Shown here piece after piece: positions 6,279 to 15,724 of a DNA stretch of 64,000 nucleotides. The notes beneath the pieces were generated by a model. That model had not been told where the DNA came from. It did not search any database and was given only the letters and a program-made list of their open reading frames with translations. Source of the stretch: Myxococcales bacterium (GTDB lineage Bacteria > Myxococcota > Myxococcia > Myxococcales > Myxococcaceae); the NCBI GenBank assembly GCA_016191815.1, contig JACPVI010000080.1, positions 1-64,000 on the forward strand, read 5' to 3'. The position numbers and the translations under genes are program-made. Position 1 is the first letter of the stretch; each line of letters opens with the position of its first letter.

Positions 6279-7682
6279 ATGCAAGTGAGAGCGCGCCCGG
6301 CGATCAGCCGGTCCAGCCTTCGTACACCCTCAGCACCGAGCACCGTCCGGGCTACGGCGGCTCGGCCCACCGATACCTTCAGCCCGGCGCCGGCCGCCGG
6401 CAACCGGCTTCCCCAGGTCGATCTGCGGCGGGGAGACTCCGGCGCGAGCGTGAAGGCCCTGCAGGATGCGCTGGTGTCGCTCGAATACATGACTCGCGAG
6501 CAGGTGGCCACCGGCCCGGGCATCTTCGGGCCGCGGACGGAAGCGGCGGTCCGCGCCGCTCAGGCGAAGCACGGACTGCCGCAGACGGGCCTGTACGACG
6601 CCGCGACTCGCGCCGCACTGGCCCGCGAGCTGGCTCCGCCCGTCCGTCCGCCGCCCGGATCCGCGCAGTTGCCCGGGGCGGGCCTCGCGCCTGGCTCCAG
6701 GGGCGATGAGGTGAAGGCGCTTCAGGACGCCGCGGTGAAGCTCGGCTACATGACCCAGGCCCAGGTGGACACCGGGTACGGCAACTTCGGGCCGAGGACC
6801 GAGAACGCGGTGCGGATGCTGCAGGTCCGCAACGGGCTGCCGTCGACCGGGAAGTTCGACGAGGCGACGCGCGCCGCGATGGCCAAGGAGCTGCAGCAGC
6901 ACGAACGCCCGGAGTTGATGGTGAAGGAGACCTACCAGCGGCTCCTCAACCGCGAGCCCACGCCGGCCGAGCTGGCCTCGGCGGTCTCGAGGGCGGTGGC
7001 GTCGCGCGAGGGAGGAGGCTCCCTCCGCGACATGCGCAGCGAGCTGGTGGCCCAGGTGCGCAACACCGACGAGTTCCGGCAGCTCCACCCGCTCGGGTCC
7101 GGCACGGTGGGCACCACTGAAGAGGCGGATGCCTATTTCCTCACCCAGTGGGGACCGACCCCATACAACAGCGGGGGGGCGCCCTACGGCTATAACGACT
7201 GCGGGCCGACCTCCGCGGCGATGGCGCTCGCGTCGCTTGGGCTGATCGAGCGGCCCGAAGCGGCGGATGCCTCCAAGATGATCGACGCACTTCGCGACGC
7301 GGCGCTGGGCTACGACTCCACCAACTCCAAGCGGATGGGCTTCGGCTCGCTCGAGCGGGCGCTCGGACAGCATGGAGCGCAGACCCAGATGCTGCCTCCT
7401 CCGGCCATCGACTCCATCGACGGGGCGATCGAGAGAGGCAACCCGGTCATCCTGGGAGGAAACCCGTGGTCCGCCTGGGGGCGCGATCTGTCGCGGGCAG
7501 GCAACTACCTCAACGGGAGAGACCCGGGCGGGCACTTCGTCACCGTCCTCGGCAAGACGGCCGACGGCCGCTACGTCGTCGGGGACCCCCTGGTGAAGAA
7601 CGGCACCATCGAAGTCACCGCGGACCAGCTCAAGACGTTCCTCGGCCAGGGCTTCGGCGCGATGGAGGTCTCCCGGCCATAG
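6279..7682 (+). CDS. Peptidoglycan-binding C39-like cysteine peptidase
   Basis: A 467-residue protein with two peptidoglycan-binding (PG_binding_1) repeats at about residues 50-115 and 135-205. Each has the pattern GDSGASVKALQDAL / FGPRTEAAVRAAQ. A DUF4214-like helical stretch follows (YQRLLNREPTPAEL, about 220-260), then a papain-like C39-type domain. Its likely catalytic residues are Cys308 in YNDCGPTSAAM, His419 in GGHFVTVLG and Asp436 in VVGDP. It probably cleaves peptides or peptide crosslinks at the cell wall. No classical signal peptide is present: the first 40 residues are Ser/Pro/Arg-rich without a hydrophobic core. Export by another route, or a start further upstream (a GTG at 6216 is in frame), should be considered. 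Confidence 0.75.
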   Translation: MQVRARPAISRSSLRTPSAPSTVRATAARPTDTFSPAPAAGNRLPQVDLRRGDSGASVKALQDALVSLEYMTREQVATGPGIFGPRTEAAVRAAQAKHGLPQTGLYDAATRAALARELAPPVRPPPGSAQLPGAGLAPGSRGDEVKALQDAAVKLGYMTQAQVDTGYGNFGPRTENAVRMLQVRNGLPSTGKFDEATRAAMAKELQQHERPELMVKETYQRLLNREPTPAELASAVSRAVASREGGGSLRDMRSELVAQVRNTDEFRQLHPLGSGTVGTTEEADAYFLTQWGPTPYNSGGAPYGYNDCGPTSAAMALASLGLIERPEAADASKMIDALRDAALGYDSTNSKRMGFGSLERALGQHGAQTQMLPPPAIDSIDGAIERGNPVILGGNPWSAWGRDLSRAGNYLNGRDPGGHFVTVLGKTADGRYVVGDPLVKNGTIEVTADQLKTFLGQGFGAMEVSRP

Positions 7683-7802
7683 CGCAGTGAGTCGGGCAGG
7701 GACGCCCAAGTAGTCGCCGGACACACCTCCGCGCCTATTTCGTCCGATAATTAGCTGGCGTGTTCGCCGGGCGCGCATTCCGGAGACCGGGAGGAGGACC
7801 TC

Positions 7803-9491
7803 TTGCGCAACCATCGGGACGTTTTCTTCGCTCTGCTGGCCGGCATAGGCGTGGCCGCATGCGGTGGTAGCAAGGACAAGTGTGCCAAGGTGCAGTGTCC
7901 GGCCGGGCAAGCGTGTGAGCCGGCCAGCGGGACCTGCAAGGGCACGGACGGCGGCTCCGGGGGAGGCGGCGCGGGCGGAGGATCCGGCGGAGGCGGAGGC
8001 GCGGATTGCACCCCGGCCTGCTCCGGCGCGACGCCGATCTGCGACTCCACCACCAAGACCTGCAAGACCTGCACGGCCAGCCAGGGCTGCTCGGGGACGG
8101 CCCCGATCTGCGATGTCGCCGCCAACGGCGGAGCGGGCGCCTGCGTGCAGTGCCGTACCGAGGCCGACTGCTCGTGCCCGACGCCGATCTGCAACGCTAC
8201 CACCAAGAATTGCGAGGCGGAGAGCACCGGCTTCGATGCGGGCGTGTCGGCCGACGGAGGGATCTTAGGGGAGACCTGCTCCGAGGCCGTGCCCCTCCCC
8301 CTGCCACTGTGCGCTCCCAAGCTGACCTTCGAGGTGGACACCTCGCGCGCGGCGAACGACGCCGAGGGAAGTTGCGCCTCGAGCACCGGCCCGGAGGTGG
8401 TCTACCGGCTGCAGCTCGCGGCGGCCCGCGACGTGACGATCACCTCGCAGGCGGCCGCAGACGCGGGCAGCGACCCGGTCATCTACGTGCGGTCGGCGCC
8501 CTGCGACTCCGACGGCGGCACCGAGCTGGCTTGCCGCGACAGATACAGCGAGCCGGAGGTGATTCGCCTGCGAAACCTTGCCCCCGGCGAGTACTACCTG
8601 TTCGTGGAGGGCTACGGCAGCTTCGGCGCCGGCCCGACGGAGGTTTCCATCGAGGTGGGCCCGCCCACTCCGCCTCCCCCGAACGACACCTGCACGACCG
8701 CCCAGCCGCTGATTCTGGGCACCAACGGCACGGTGGACTTCGTGGCCGACACCAGCGGAGCGCGCGACGACCACCAGGGGAGCTGCAACAGCTTCCAGCC
8801 AGACAGCCCGGAGCTGGTCTACCGGCTGACCCTCACCGCGACCAAGGACGTGCTGGTGACGGCTTCGGAGGTCGGCGATGCCGGAGTGGTCGATCCGGTG
8901 ATCTACCTCACCACCGCCTGCGGCGACGCCGGGGTCGAGCTGGGCTGCGAGGACATGCCGATGGGCGACCCCGACGTGCTCAAGGCAAGGCGCCTGCAGG
9001 CCGGCGACTACTACCTCTTCGTCGAAGGGTACAGCGATGATCGCACCGGGCCCACCGCGGTCAACGTGACCGTGACCGACCCGCCGCCCCCGCCGTCGAA
9101 CGACCTGTGCTCCGGTGCCCAAGCCCTGACGATCGGCAGCGGCGGCACGGTGAGCTTCACCGTGGACACCGGCCCGGCCGCCGACGACTACCAGGGCTCC
9201 TGCAACTTCAGCTCGGACAGCCCCGAGGTCGTCTACAGCGTGGCGCTGCCCGGCACGAAGAGCATCACGGTCACCACCAGCGCCGACGGCGGCTCGGTGG
9301 ATCCGGTCGTCTACCTCACCGAGTCACCCTGCGGGACCGGGACGGAGCTTGCCTGCGACGACGCGCTCCGCGGCACGCCGGACAGCATCTCGGTGAGCGG
9401 CCTCGATGCCGGCGTCTACTTCATCTACATCGAGGGCTATGGCAGCGCCGGCGCCGGTCCGACGGATGTGACGGTGACGGTCGGGCCCTGA
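7803..9491 (+). CDS. Lipoprotein with cysteine-rich head and three PPC-like domains
   Basis: A 562-residue predicted outer-surface lipoprotein. The start is TTG with a strong GGGAGGAGG upstream. The signal peptide ends in GVAAC, so Cys20 would be lipidated. A cysteine-rich segment (about 27-140) broken by a Gly/Ser linker precedes three similar beta domains of about 125 residues. Each contains the sequences PExVYRLxL, DPVIYL and a final GxYYLFVEGYxSxxxGPT, the pattern of bacterial pre-peptidase C-terminal (PPC-like) domains. Pro-rich linkers with PPPPxND join them. Such lipoproteins are common in myxobacteria and are thought to act in surface binding; no enzyme domain is seen. Confidence 0.75.
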   Translation: MRNHRDVFFALLAGIGVAACGGSKDKCAKVQCPAGQACEPASGTCKGTDGGSGGGGAGGGSGGGGGADCTPACSGATPICDSTTKTCKTCTASQGCSGTAPICDVAANGGAGACVQCRTEADCSCPTPICNATTKNCEAESTGFDAGVSADGGILGETCSEAVPLPLPLCAPKLTFEVDTSRAANDAEGSCASSTGPEVVYRLQLAAARDVTITSQAAADAGSDPVIYVRSAPCDSDGGTELACRDRYSEPEVIRLRNLAPGEYYLFVEGYGSFGAGPTEVSIEVGPPTPPPPNDTCTTAQPLILGTNGTVDFVADTSGARDDHQGSCNSFQPDSPELVYRLTLTATKDVLVTASEVGDAGVVDPVIYLTTACGDAGVELGCEDMPMGDPDVLKARRLQAGDYYLFVEGYSDDRTGPTAVNVTVTDPPPPPSNDLCSGAQALTIGSGGTVSFTVDTGPAADDYQGSCNFSSDSPEVVYSVALPGTKSITVTTSADGGSVDPVVYLTESPCGTGTELACDDALRGTPDSISVSGLDAGVYFIYIEGYGSAGAGPTDVTVTVGP

Positions 9492-9561
9492 TGATGACAG
9501 TCCCGGCCAGTCGAGTCGCGGCCCTGCACACCATTCGGGCCCAGCGGACCAATGGGCTCGC

Positions 9562-12500
9562 CTACGGGCCCGAGGACGTCCCGCGGAGCGCGTCGAGCCG
9601 CCGGCGGGCGAGGACCCTCACGTGGTCCGCCCGCTCTCCCGGCACGTCGCGCACCCGGAGGTAGCCCGCCCGGGCCACCTCCTCGAGCCCCAGCCCCTCG
9701 GCGAGCCGGCCGTAGGCGTACCAGAAGTCGTCCGAAGGCGCCCCTCCGGGGCTCCGCTCCAGGAAGCGGAGCAGCGCCGCACGCGACTCCGCCCACTTTC
9801 CCGCCTCCGCGAGGTGCACCGCGTGGGTGTGGAGGGCGCTGGCCGAATGAGGACCCTCCAGCCGGACCGCCGCCGCCGACCAGCCGAGCCCTTGGGCGAA
9901 CGGCGGGCCCTTGAAGAGGGAGATCCACGCCATCGCGTTGAGCAAGGCTCCGCTCTTGGCACCCTTCGCCAAGAGCTTCCTGCCGGCCTGCTCGGCGGCA
10001 TCGAAATCCCGGTGGGCGCCCACGGTTTCTACCACCAGCCCCAGCGCCACCGGATCGCCGGGCGATCGCGCCAACTCGGCTCGGAGAACGCCCAGAAGCT
10101 CCCTCCCTTGCTCCAGGCCGATCATCGCCTTGGCCCTGAGCTCCAGCGCGCGGCGGCGTTCCAGTCCCTCTCCCTCCAGCACGTCGAGGTGCAACAGCAG
10201 CTCGCGCCAACTTCCGGCGGCCTCGTAGCCGACGGCGATCGCTTCGTCGAGCGTCCGCGCCAGCGCCGGCGCGACCACCAGCCGCCGCTCCTGGGCGAGG
10301 ATCTCCATCGCCCGGTCCGTCCCCACCTCCATCGCGAGGCACGCCGCCCCCACCCTCGCCTGGCGCGGCGAGCGCTCGCCACCTGGCGGCCAGCTTGCCA
10401 GGAAGGCGGCGATGGCCGGGGCCGCACTTCCCTCGCCGCCCACCGCCTCCGCCCGTGCCCAGTCCAACAGGCGCGCCGCGCGGCCGAAGTCGTTGCGCTC
10501 GGCCCAGGAGAGCGCCTCGAGCCCGAGCCGCCAGAGCCGGCGCCGGGAACCGAGGATCCGGTACTGCCCGCCGTCGCGAGCGACGAACCACACCTCTTCG
10601 CCTGCGACTCCGGGAAGCTCCACCCGGTAGCCAGTGAGCTCGCTGCCGTCGACCTGCGCCGAGATCCCGCCCAGCACGAGGTCCGCGTGCACCTGAGGCG
10701 CGGCACCGCGGTGGGCGAGCGCTCGGGACAGCTCCTCGCCCCGGGGAACGTCCCGGATTTCCTCCAGCGCGGACTCGGCGCTCCGCGCCGCGAACAGCGG
10801 GATCAAGTCCTCCTCGCGCACATCGGTGAAGACGCCGGCCAGCAAGCGCCGCACCGGAACCTCCGGGCGATCGGCGGGGGATTCAGAAAGCTCATGGCGG
10901 GCCACCGACCGCGACTGGAGCTTGGCGAGGGCGGGATCCGACGAGTTGGCCGCGGCGGCGAGCTGCCCGGCTTGCGGGAACAAGCGCACCGCCAGCAGCC
11001 GCCTGGCCGCCTCCTCGAGCACCTGGTCGGCGTCGCGGGCGAAGCGAGACCGCACGTGGGAGATGGCCTGGGCCGGCCCGTCCGAGGCGGCGATCGCGGC
11101 GACGAGCAGTCCGTCTCGCGCCGGGGACGCGGCGAGCTGCGGCGCCAGCTCCCGCAGCTCGGGGTAGCGCCGCGCGTGCAAGAGCGCGAAGAGCAGGTCC
11201 AGGTCGAGGTCCGTTCGGCCAAGCTCGGACCGGAGCGCGAGGTACTCCTCGATCGCTCCGGCCAGGCCGGCCCCGGGGCCGTAGCGCCGGCCCAACGGAT
11301 CGTCCTCGAGGGCGCGGGCGAGCTGCGCCCGGGCATCGAAGTCGCGCGGGTCGAGTGATTTCGCCCAGCGGAACACGGCGATCGCGCCAGGCAAGTCGTA
11401 CGCGCGGGGCCCGCGGCGGCCGAACTGGTCTCGCTCCAGCACCGAGCCGAGCTGGCGCGCCGCGACCGAGGAGGTGAGGTCGGACACCGCCGCGCGATAG
11501 GCGAGGCTGCGCCCCTCGTCGCCGAAGCCGATCCGCGAGAGCGCCCGGCCCAGCAGCGCCCGGTGCAGGGCTTCGCCCGGGTGCTTTTCCACCAGCACCC
11601 GGTGCACCTTGAGCCCGTCGTAGAGGCGCCCGGAGGCCAGGTATCTCTCGGCGGTGCGGTCGAAGACCACTGCGAGCGGCGCGGCGGCGAGCTTGGCGAG
11701 GCCGGCCCGCAGCTCCTCCACCTCGGAGGCGGAGAGCCGGGGCTTGCGCAGCTCGAATCTGAGGACAGCCGTCACCTCGCCGGTGTTGCCGATGGAGAGC
11801 GATCGGGACAATCGCGCCGGCCCGAGCGTGCCGCTCACCTCTCCTCGCTGGAAGGGACGGGCCTCGAAGCCGACCGCGGGCACGATGGTGGCGCGCAGCT
11901 CGGCGCCGTAGGGCTCGGGCAGGGCGAGCGGGTGCACCCGGCCTGCGCGCTGCCCCGGTGGGAAAAGCGCCTCCGGGAGGTACTCGAGCAGCGGAAGCAA
12001 GCTGAGCCTCACGGCCGCCGCCTGATCTCCGGCGGAGCCCCGATCTGACTCCGAGAGCTCGAGCCGGACCCGGAAGGGCCGGGAGAAGTCGTCGGGGACC
12101 GACTGCTCGGCCAAGACGAGCTGGGCGCGGTGGTCCTCGCCCGCGTAGGCGGCGAGGAGAGCGTGCCGCTGCGCCTCGGGCGCCGCGCGGAGGTGATCGC
12201 GCAGCCTGGCCGCGAGGGTGCCGCCGATCTCCCGCGTTTCCTCGACCCGCGCCCGCCCGTACTCGGGCAGGGTGTAGCGCTGGGTCACCAGCACGCGGTT
12301 GGTCCCGAGATCGGCTCCGGGCGCGCGCACCAGCCCTCGCGTCGACGCGGAGGCCACCAGCGCCTGACGGAGGCGGGCGGGCGGCGGCGGGGCGTTCAGC
12401 CAGGCATTGGGATCGGCGGGGTCGATCCACAGCTCCGGCTTGCCTCCGACCACCACCATCGGATGCGTGAGCATGCCGAGGCCGGGAAGGTCCGGCGGGA

Positions 12501-13602
12501 GATCGTGAAGCCCGAGCCCCACCAAGGCCACGTTCGCCTTGAGCCCGGCGGCCCTGAGCAGCGCCACCAGGAGCACCGCGGCGTCCTTGCGGTCGCCACT
12601 GCCGCGCTCCAGCGTCTCCCCGGGCGGGCTCGGCTCGAACGGCGCCTCGCCGAGCTCCACCTCAAAGATGCGGATGTGGCGGCGCAGCCAGGCGAGGCAA
12701 CGCGCCGCGACGACCTCGCGGATCGACTCGTTGCCGGCGAGCTGCTTGGCGCGCTCGCGGACGTCCGAGGCGGCGATCTTCGCGTCCACCAGATCCGAGT
12801 AGGCCTTCGCCACCGCCGGCCAGGACTTGCCGGTGGAGAAGACGAGGTGCGGAGCGAGGATGACGTCTGGTGGAGTCAAGGCCTCGGGAGAGCCGAGCGG
12901 AGGCAATGGCCCCAGCTCCACCGAGCTCGTCCGGAGCGCTCCCCGCTTGGATTGTTTCAGCGGAGCCTTGGCGCCTCGGACGGTGAGCTTGAGCGGCACC
13001 GACGCCGGCAGCTCGAAGGTGATGCGGGAGCGGAAGACGGGGGCGCGCCCCCCGAAGTAATAGGTCCCGAGGACCCCGGAAGAGAAGAGCGGCACCCTCT
13101 CTCGGAGGGTGACGGTGTGCTCGACGATCGAGCCTGGCCCGATCGCGGGCAGCGCCACCGGGTCGATCCGCCGGCCGGGCTCCTCCGGGTTGCCGGAAAG
13201 CGACTCGATCGCGGAGGGCGAAAGCTCGTGCACCTCGCCGGCGGAGGTGATCACCCGGGCGCGCACTTCGGGCCGTTCGTCGCGCCACGGCACCCAGTCG
13301 ACCTTCAGGGCCGCGCTGCGCGCGCCCTCCTCGGTGTGCACCCGGAAGACGACCCGGGCGCGGGTGCGGGCGTGACCGTCGGCGTCCAGGGTGATCAAGT
13401 TCTCCTTGAGCAGCACCTCGATGTCGGCGCGGACCGAACGCGGCACCTTGTCGCTCACCGCGAGGAGCACCTTGGGATCGGCAGAGAACGGCTCCCCGTC
13501 CCAGGGCAGCCCCGCGCTGGCGGCCGGCAGTGCGACGGCCACGAGCAGGGCCCAAGGGGCCCCCCGGCGATCCTTCGTCCTGATCGGTCGGCGCCCGGTC
13601 AT
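9562..13602 (-). CDS. DUF3857 / transglutaminase-like protein with TPR-like C-terminus
   Basis: A 1346-residue exported protein. A signal peptide at the start (WALLVAVALPAASA) is followed by a DUF3857 domain (about 60-280), recognisable in its VRADIEVLLKENLITLDADGHARTRARVVFRV-type beta strands (described, not quoted in full). Next comes a transglutaminase-like domain with RCLAWLRRHIRI, GSGDRKDAAVLLVALLRAAG and HPMVVVGG. In canonical members the second motif holds the catalytic Cys; here it is GDRKDAA, with no cysteine, so the triad is incomplete. The C-terminal half is helical and TPR-like. It overlaps the upstream membrane gene by ATGA, and its stop lies 71 bases from the convergent lipoprotein. 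Function is unknown; the missing Cys argues for a structural or binding role. Confidence 0.7.
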   Translation of the reverse strand: MTGRRPIRTKDRRGAPWALLVAVALPAASAGLPWDGEPFSADPKVLLAVSDKVPRSVRADIEVLLKENLITLDADGHARTRARVVFRVHTEEGARSAALKVDWVPWRDERPEVRARVITSAGEVHELSPSAIESLSGNPEEPGRRIDPVALPAIGPGSIVEHTVTLRERVPLFSSGVLGTYYFGGRAPVFRSRITFELPASVPLKLTVRGAKAPLKQSKRGALRTSSVELGPLPPLGSPEALTPPDVILAPHLVFSTGKSWPAVAKAYSDLVDAKIAASDVRERAKQLAGNESIREVVAARCLAWLRRHIRIFEVELGEAPFEPSPPGETLERGSGDRKDAAVLLVALLRAAGLKANVALVGLGLHDLPPDLPGLGMLTHPMVVVGGKPELWIDPADPNAWLNAPPPPARLRQALVASASTRGLVRAPGADLGTNRVLVTQRYTLPEYGRARVEETREIGGTLAARLRDHLRAAPEAQRHALLAAYAGEDHRAQLVLAEQSVPDDFSRPFRVRLELSESDRGSAGDQAAAVRLSLLPLLEYLPEALFPPGQRAGRVHPLALPEPYGAELRATIVPAVGFEARPFQRGEVSGTLGPARLSRSLSIGNTGEVTAVLRFELRKPRLSASEVEELRAGLAKLAAAPLAVVFDRTAERYLASGRLYDGLKVHRVLVEKHPGEALHRALLGRALSRIGFGDEGRSLAYRAAVSDLTSSVAARQLGSVLERDQFGRRGPRAYDLPGAIAVFRWAKSLDPRDFDARAQLARALEDDPLGRRYGPGAGLAGAIEEYLALRSELGRTDLDLDLLFALLHARRYPELRELAPQLAASPARDGLLVAAIAASDGPAQAISHVRSRFARDADQVLEEAARRLLAVRLFPQAGQLAAAANSSDPALAKLQSRSVARHELSESPADRPEVPVRRLLAGVFTDVREEDLIPLFAARSAESALEEIRDVPRGEELSRALAHRGAAPQVHADLVLGGISAQVDGSELTGYRVELPGVAGEEVWFVARDGGQYRILGSRRRLWRLGLEALSWAERNDFGRAARLLDWARAEAVGGEGSAAPAIAAFLASWPPGGERSPRQARVGAACLAMEVGTDRAMEILAQERRLVVAPALARTLDEAIAVGYEAAGSWRELLLHLDVLEGEGLERRRALELRAKAMIGLEQGRELLGVLRAELARSPGDPVALGLVVETVGAHRDFDAAEQAGRKLLAKGAKSGALLNAMAWISLFKGPPFAQGLGWSAAAVRLEGPHSASALHTHAVHLAEAGKWAESRAALLRFLERSPGGAPSDDFWYAYGRLAEGLGLEEVARAGYLRVRDVPGERADHVRVLARRRLDALRGTSSGP

Positions 13603-15716
13603 CGGCGTCCGGATACTAGCTTGCGGCCGAGGAGAGGCGGCCCCCGAAAGAGCAGCACCGCGCAGAGCGCGCCGCCCAGGCCCATCGCCCCAAGGGCCCA
13701 CCAGAGCATCGGGAAAGACATCGAGAGTACGACTCGATGCCGGCCGGGCGGCACCACGCAGCCGACGAGGGCGTGGTGCGCTCGGTGGACGGGGACCTCG
13801 GCGCCGTCGACCAGCGCCCTCCAACCGGGGTACCAGATCTGGCTCAGGACCACGAACATCCGCCCATCGCCCTCCACCTCGTACTCGTACACGTTGACGC
13901 CGTTGCGGACCAGGCGCGCCTTTCCGCCGCGGGCGTCGATCGGCTCCGGCGCCGGGCCGAGCACGGCCACCTCCTCTAGCGCGCGGGGGGAGGCAAGCGC
14001 GCGGAGGGACTCCTCCTCCGTCGCGACTGCACGCACCGACGTGGCGACGATCGCCCCGCCGATCGGGCGGCGCTGCCTCCACACGTGCACCGGCACCGTC
14101 CGGTTCCCCTCGTAGAAAGAAGGAACCACCACCGAGGGGTGGACGGCCACTTCCTGGTAACCCAGGTCCTCGACCGGCACCGGAGCGTTGGCGACCACGT
14201 GGGTGACGTTGAGCAGGGAGAGCAGCTCCGGGCGGGCCAGGCTCTCGAGGTCCGTCCACACCTTCGGGCCACGCGGGGCGCGCGCGGCGTCGCCGTACTT
14301 GAGGACGGAGAGGAAGTCGACGTAGTGCTTGAGGTTCAGCGAGGCGTAGCCGTTCACCAGGTCCACGCCGTAGTGCGCCGCCATGCCGTAGGGAACCGAG
14401 GTCCGGCCGATCGCCGCCACCCTGCCCATGGTGCGCTCGCGCCTGAGCTCGGCGTGGAGCGCATGCTCGGGGAAGGCTTCGGCCATCGGCGAAGTGCCCA
14501 GGCGCGGCAGCATGCGGACAGCCGAGTCCAAGAGCGCTCCGGCGATGGCCACCGAAGCCACCAGCACGGGTTTCCGGAAGAGCGAGGCCAGCTCGTCCAG
14601 CCCCCTCCCCGCGAGCAGCACGGTGAAGAGCTGGGCCACCAGGAGCATCCGCCCGGGGATCCGAAAGAGCGAAAACCCCGGCAGGTAGTCGAACGAAAGC
14701 CTGAGGAGCGGGGTGTCGAAGCAGAGGAGCACTGGCACCAGCACCCCCGCCACAGCGAGCGGGCGGCTGGCTCGGACCAGGGCCAGCGCGGCCAAGGGGA
14801 GGGAGACCAGGCCGAAGTAGAAGTTGTACTCCCAGTACTCCGGCTGGGCCCCGGCCGAGTCGAGAGGATCGAGCAGGGTGAGGAGCCGGCCCAGGCCCGG
14901 CGGCCGATAGAGGAAGAACGAGTAGCTCGGCTCGGCCCGAGTGCTGAGGGCGGCCAGCTCGATCCTCGGCAAGAGCACCGGGCAGGCCAGCAGGACTCCG
15001 GCGACGGCGCCCAGGGCCAACCAGCCAAGTCTGCCCGAGGCGCCGCTGGCTCTCCCCTTCCACGCCAGGACGGCGGCGTAGGTCCCCGCCGCCAGGGCCG
15101 AATAATACAGCTGCTGCATGTCTCCCTGCGCCAGCCCCAGCGCCACCACCAGCGCCAGCAGTGCTGACCTGCGGCCACCGCCCTTGCCGACCGCCTCCCC
15201 TACCGCCCACAAGAGCAGCGGCGCCAGGGCGAGCATGCTCATCTTGGGAAGCCACCCCGAGTGCACCATCGCCAGCGCGCGGTGGCTGAGCATGTAGGCG
15301 GTCGCGCAGAACAGCGCGGTGGCGGGATGCCTCACCCGCCGCCAGCAGAAGAGAAGCATCCCCAGCCCGCCTGCGAGCAAGTTCAGCGCCACCACCAGGT
15401 TGGTCGCGCGGTGCACCGGCAGGAAGAGGTAGAGCAGGTCGAAGGGGAAGACGTACATCGACTGGGGGTTGGCGAAGGCCGGCGCCCCCGAGTTCATGGA
15501 GGGGTTCCACAGAGGGAAGCGGCCTTCCTCCAGCACCGACTTCCGGAAGATCGTCTTCACCCCGACGTGCTCGAAGACGATGTCCGATTTGTCCGAGCAG
15601 ACGATGCCCTTGCCGGCCCAGATCGGCGCCAGGAAGCCGAGCCCCACCGCGAGAAGCAGGCCGCAGCACACCGCGCCAGCTCGTCTGTCGCGCGCGGGCG
15701 GAGGCAAGTCGGCCAT
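13599..15716 (-). CDS. YfhO-like multi-pass membrane protein
   Basis: A 705-residue integral membrane protein resembling the YfhO family (GT-C-fold proteins linked to lipid-linked sugar transfer). It has an N-terminal membrane segment LLLAVGLGFLAPIWAG, then the characteristic first-loop pattern RFPLWNPSMNSGAPAFANPQSMYVFPFDLLYLFLP. About ten more membrane segments follow, then a C-terminal soluble domain with SQIWYPGWRALVDG and VVPPGRHRV, also typical of the family. The start ATG lies 8 bases after the stop of the upstream glycosyltransferase, and its own stop overlaps the next start. It probably acts in the same glycan pathway as that neighbour. Confidence 0.75.
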   Translation of the reverse strand: MADLPPPARDRRAGAVCCGLLLAVGLGFLAPIWAGKGIVCSDKSDIVFEHVGVKTIFRKSVLEEGRFPLWNPSMNSGAPAFANPQSMYVFPFDLLYLFLPVHRATNLVVALNLLAGGLGMLLFCWRRVRHPATALFCATAYMLSHRALAMVHSGWLPKMSMLALAPLLLWAVGEAVGKGGGRRSALLALVVALGLAQGDMQQLYYSALAAGTYAAVLAWKGRASGASGRLGWLALGAVAGVLLACPVLLPRIELAALSTRAEPSYSFFLYRPPGLGRLLTLLDPLDSAGAQPEYWEYNFYFGLVSLPLAALALVRASRPLAVAGVLVPVLLCFDTPLLRLSFDYLPGFSLFRIPGRMLLVAQLFTVLLAGRGLDELASLFRKPVLVASVAIAGALLDSAVRMLPRLGTSPMAEAFPEHALHAELRRERTMGRVAAIGRTSVPYGMAAHYGVDLVNGYASLNLKHYVDFLSVLKYGDAARAPRGPKVWTDLESLARPELLSLLNVTHVVANAPVPVEDLGYQEVAVHPSVVVPSFYEGNRTVPVHVWRQRRPIGGAIVATSVRAVATEEESLRALASPRALEEVAVLGPAPEPIDARGGKARLVRNGVNVYEYEVEGDGRMFVVLSQIWYPGWRALVDGAEVPVHRAHHALVGCVVPPGRHRVVLSMSFPMLWWALGAMGLGGALCAVLLFRGPPLLGRKLVSGRR

Positions 15717-15724
15717 TGCGTTCC

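Noticed and set aside
9535-9577. Terminator between the convergent lipoprotein and DUF3857 genes
   Set aside because: CGGGCCC and GGGCCCG are complementary, but the loop is over 20 bases, there is no T run, and one arm lies inside the coding sequence.
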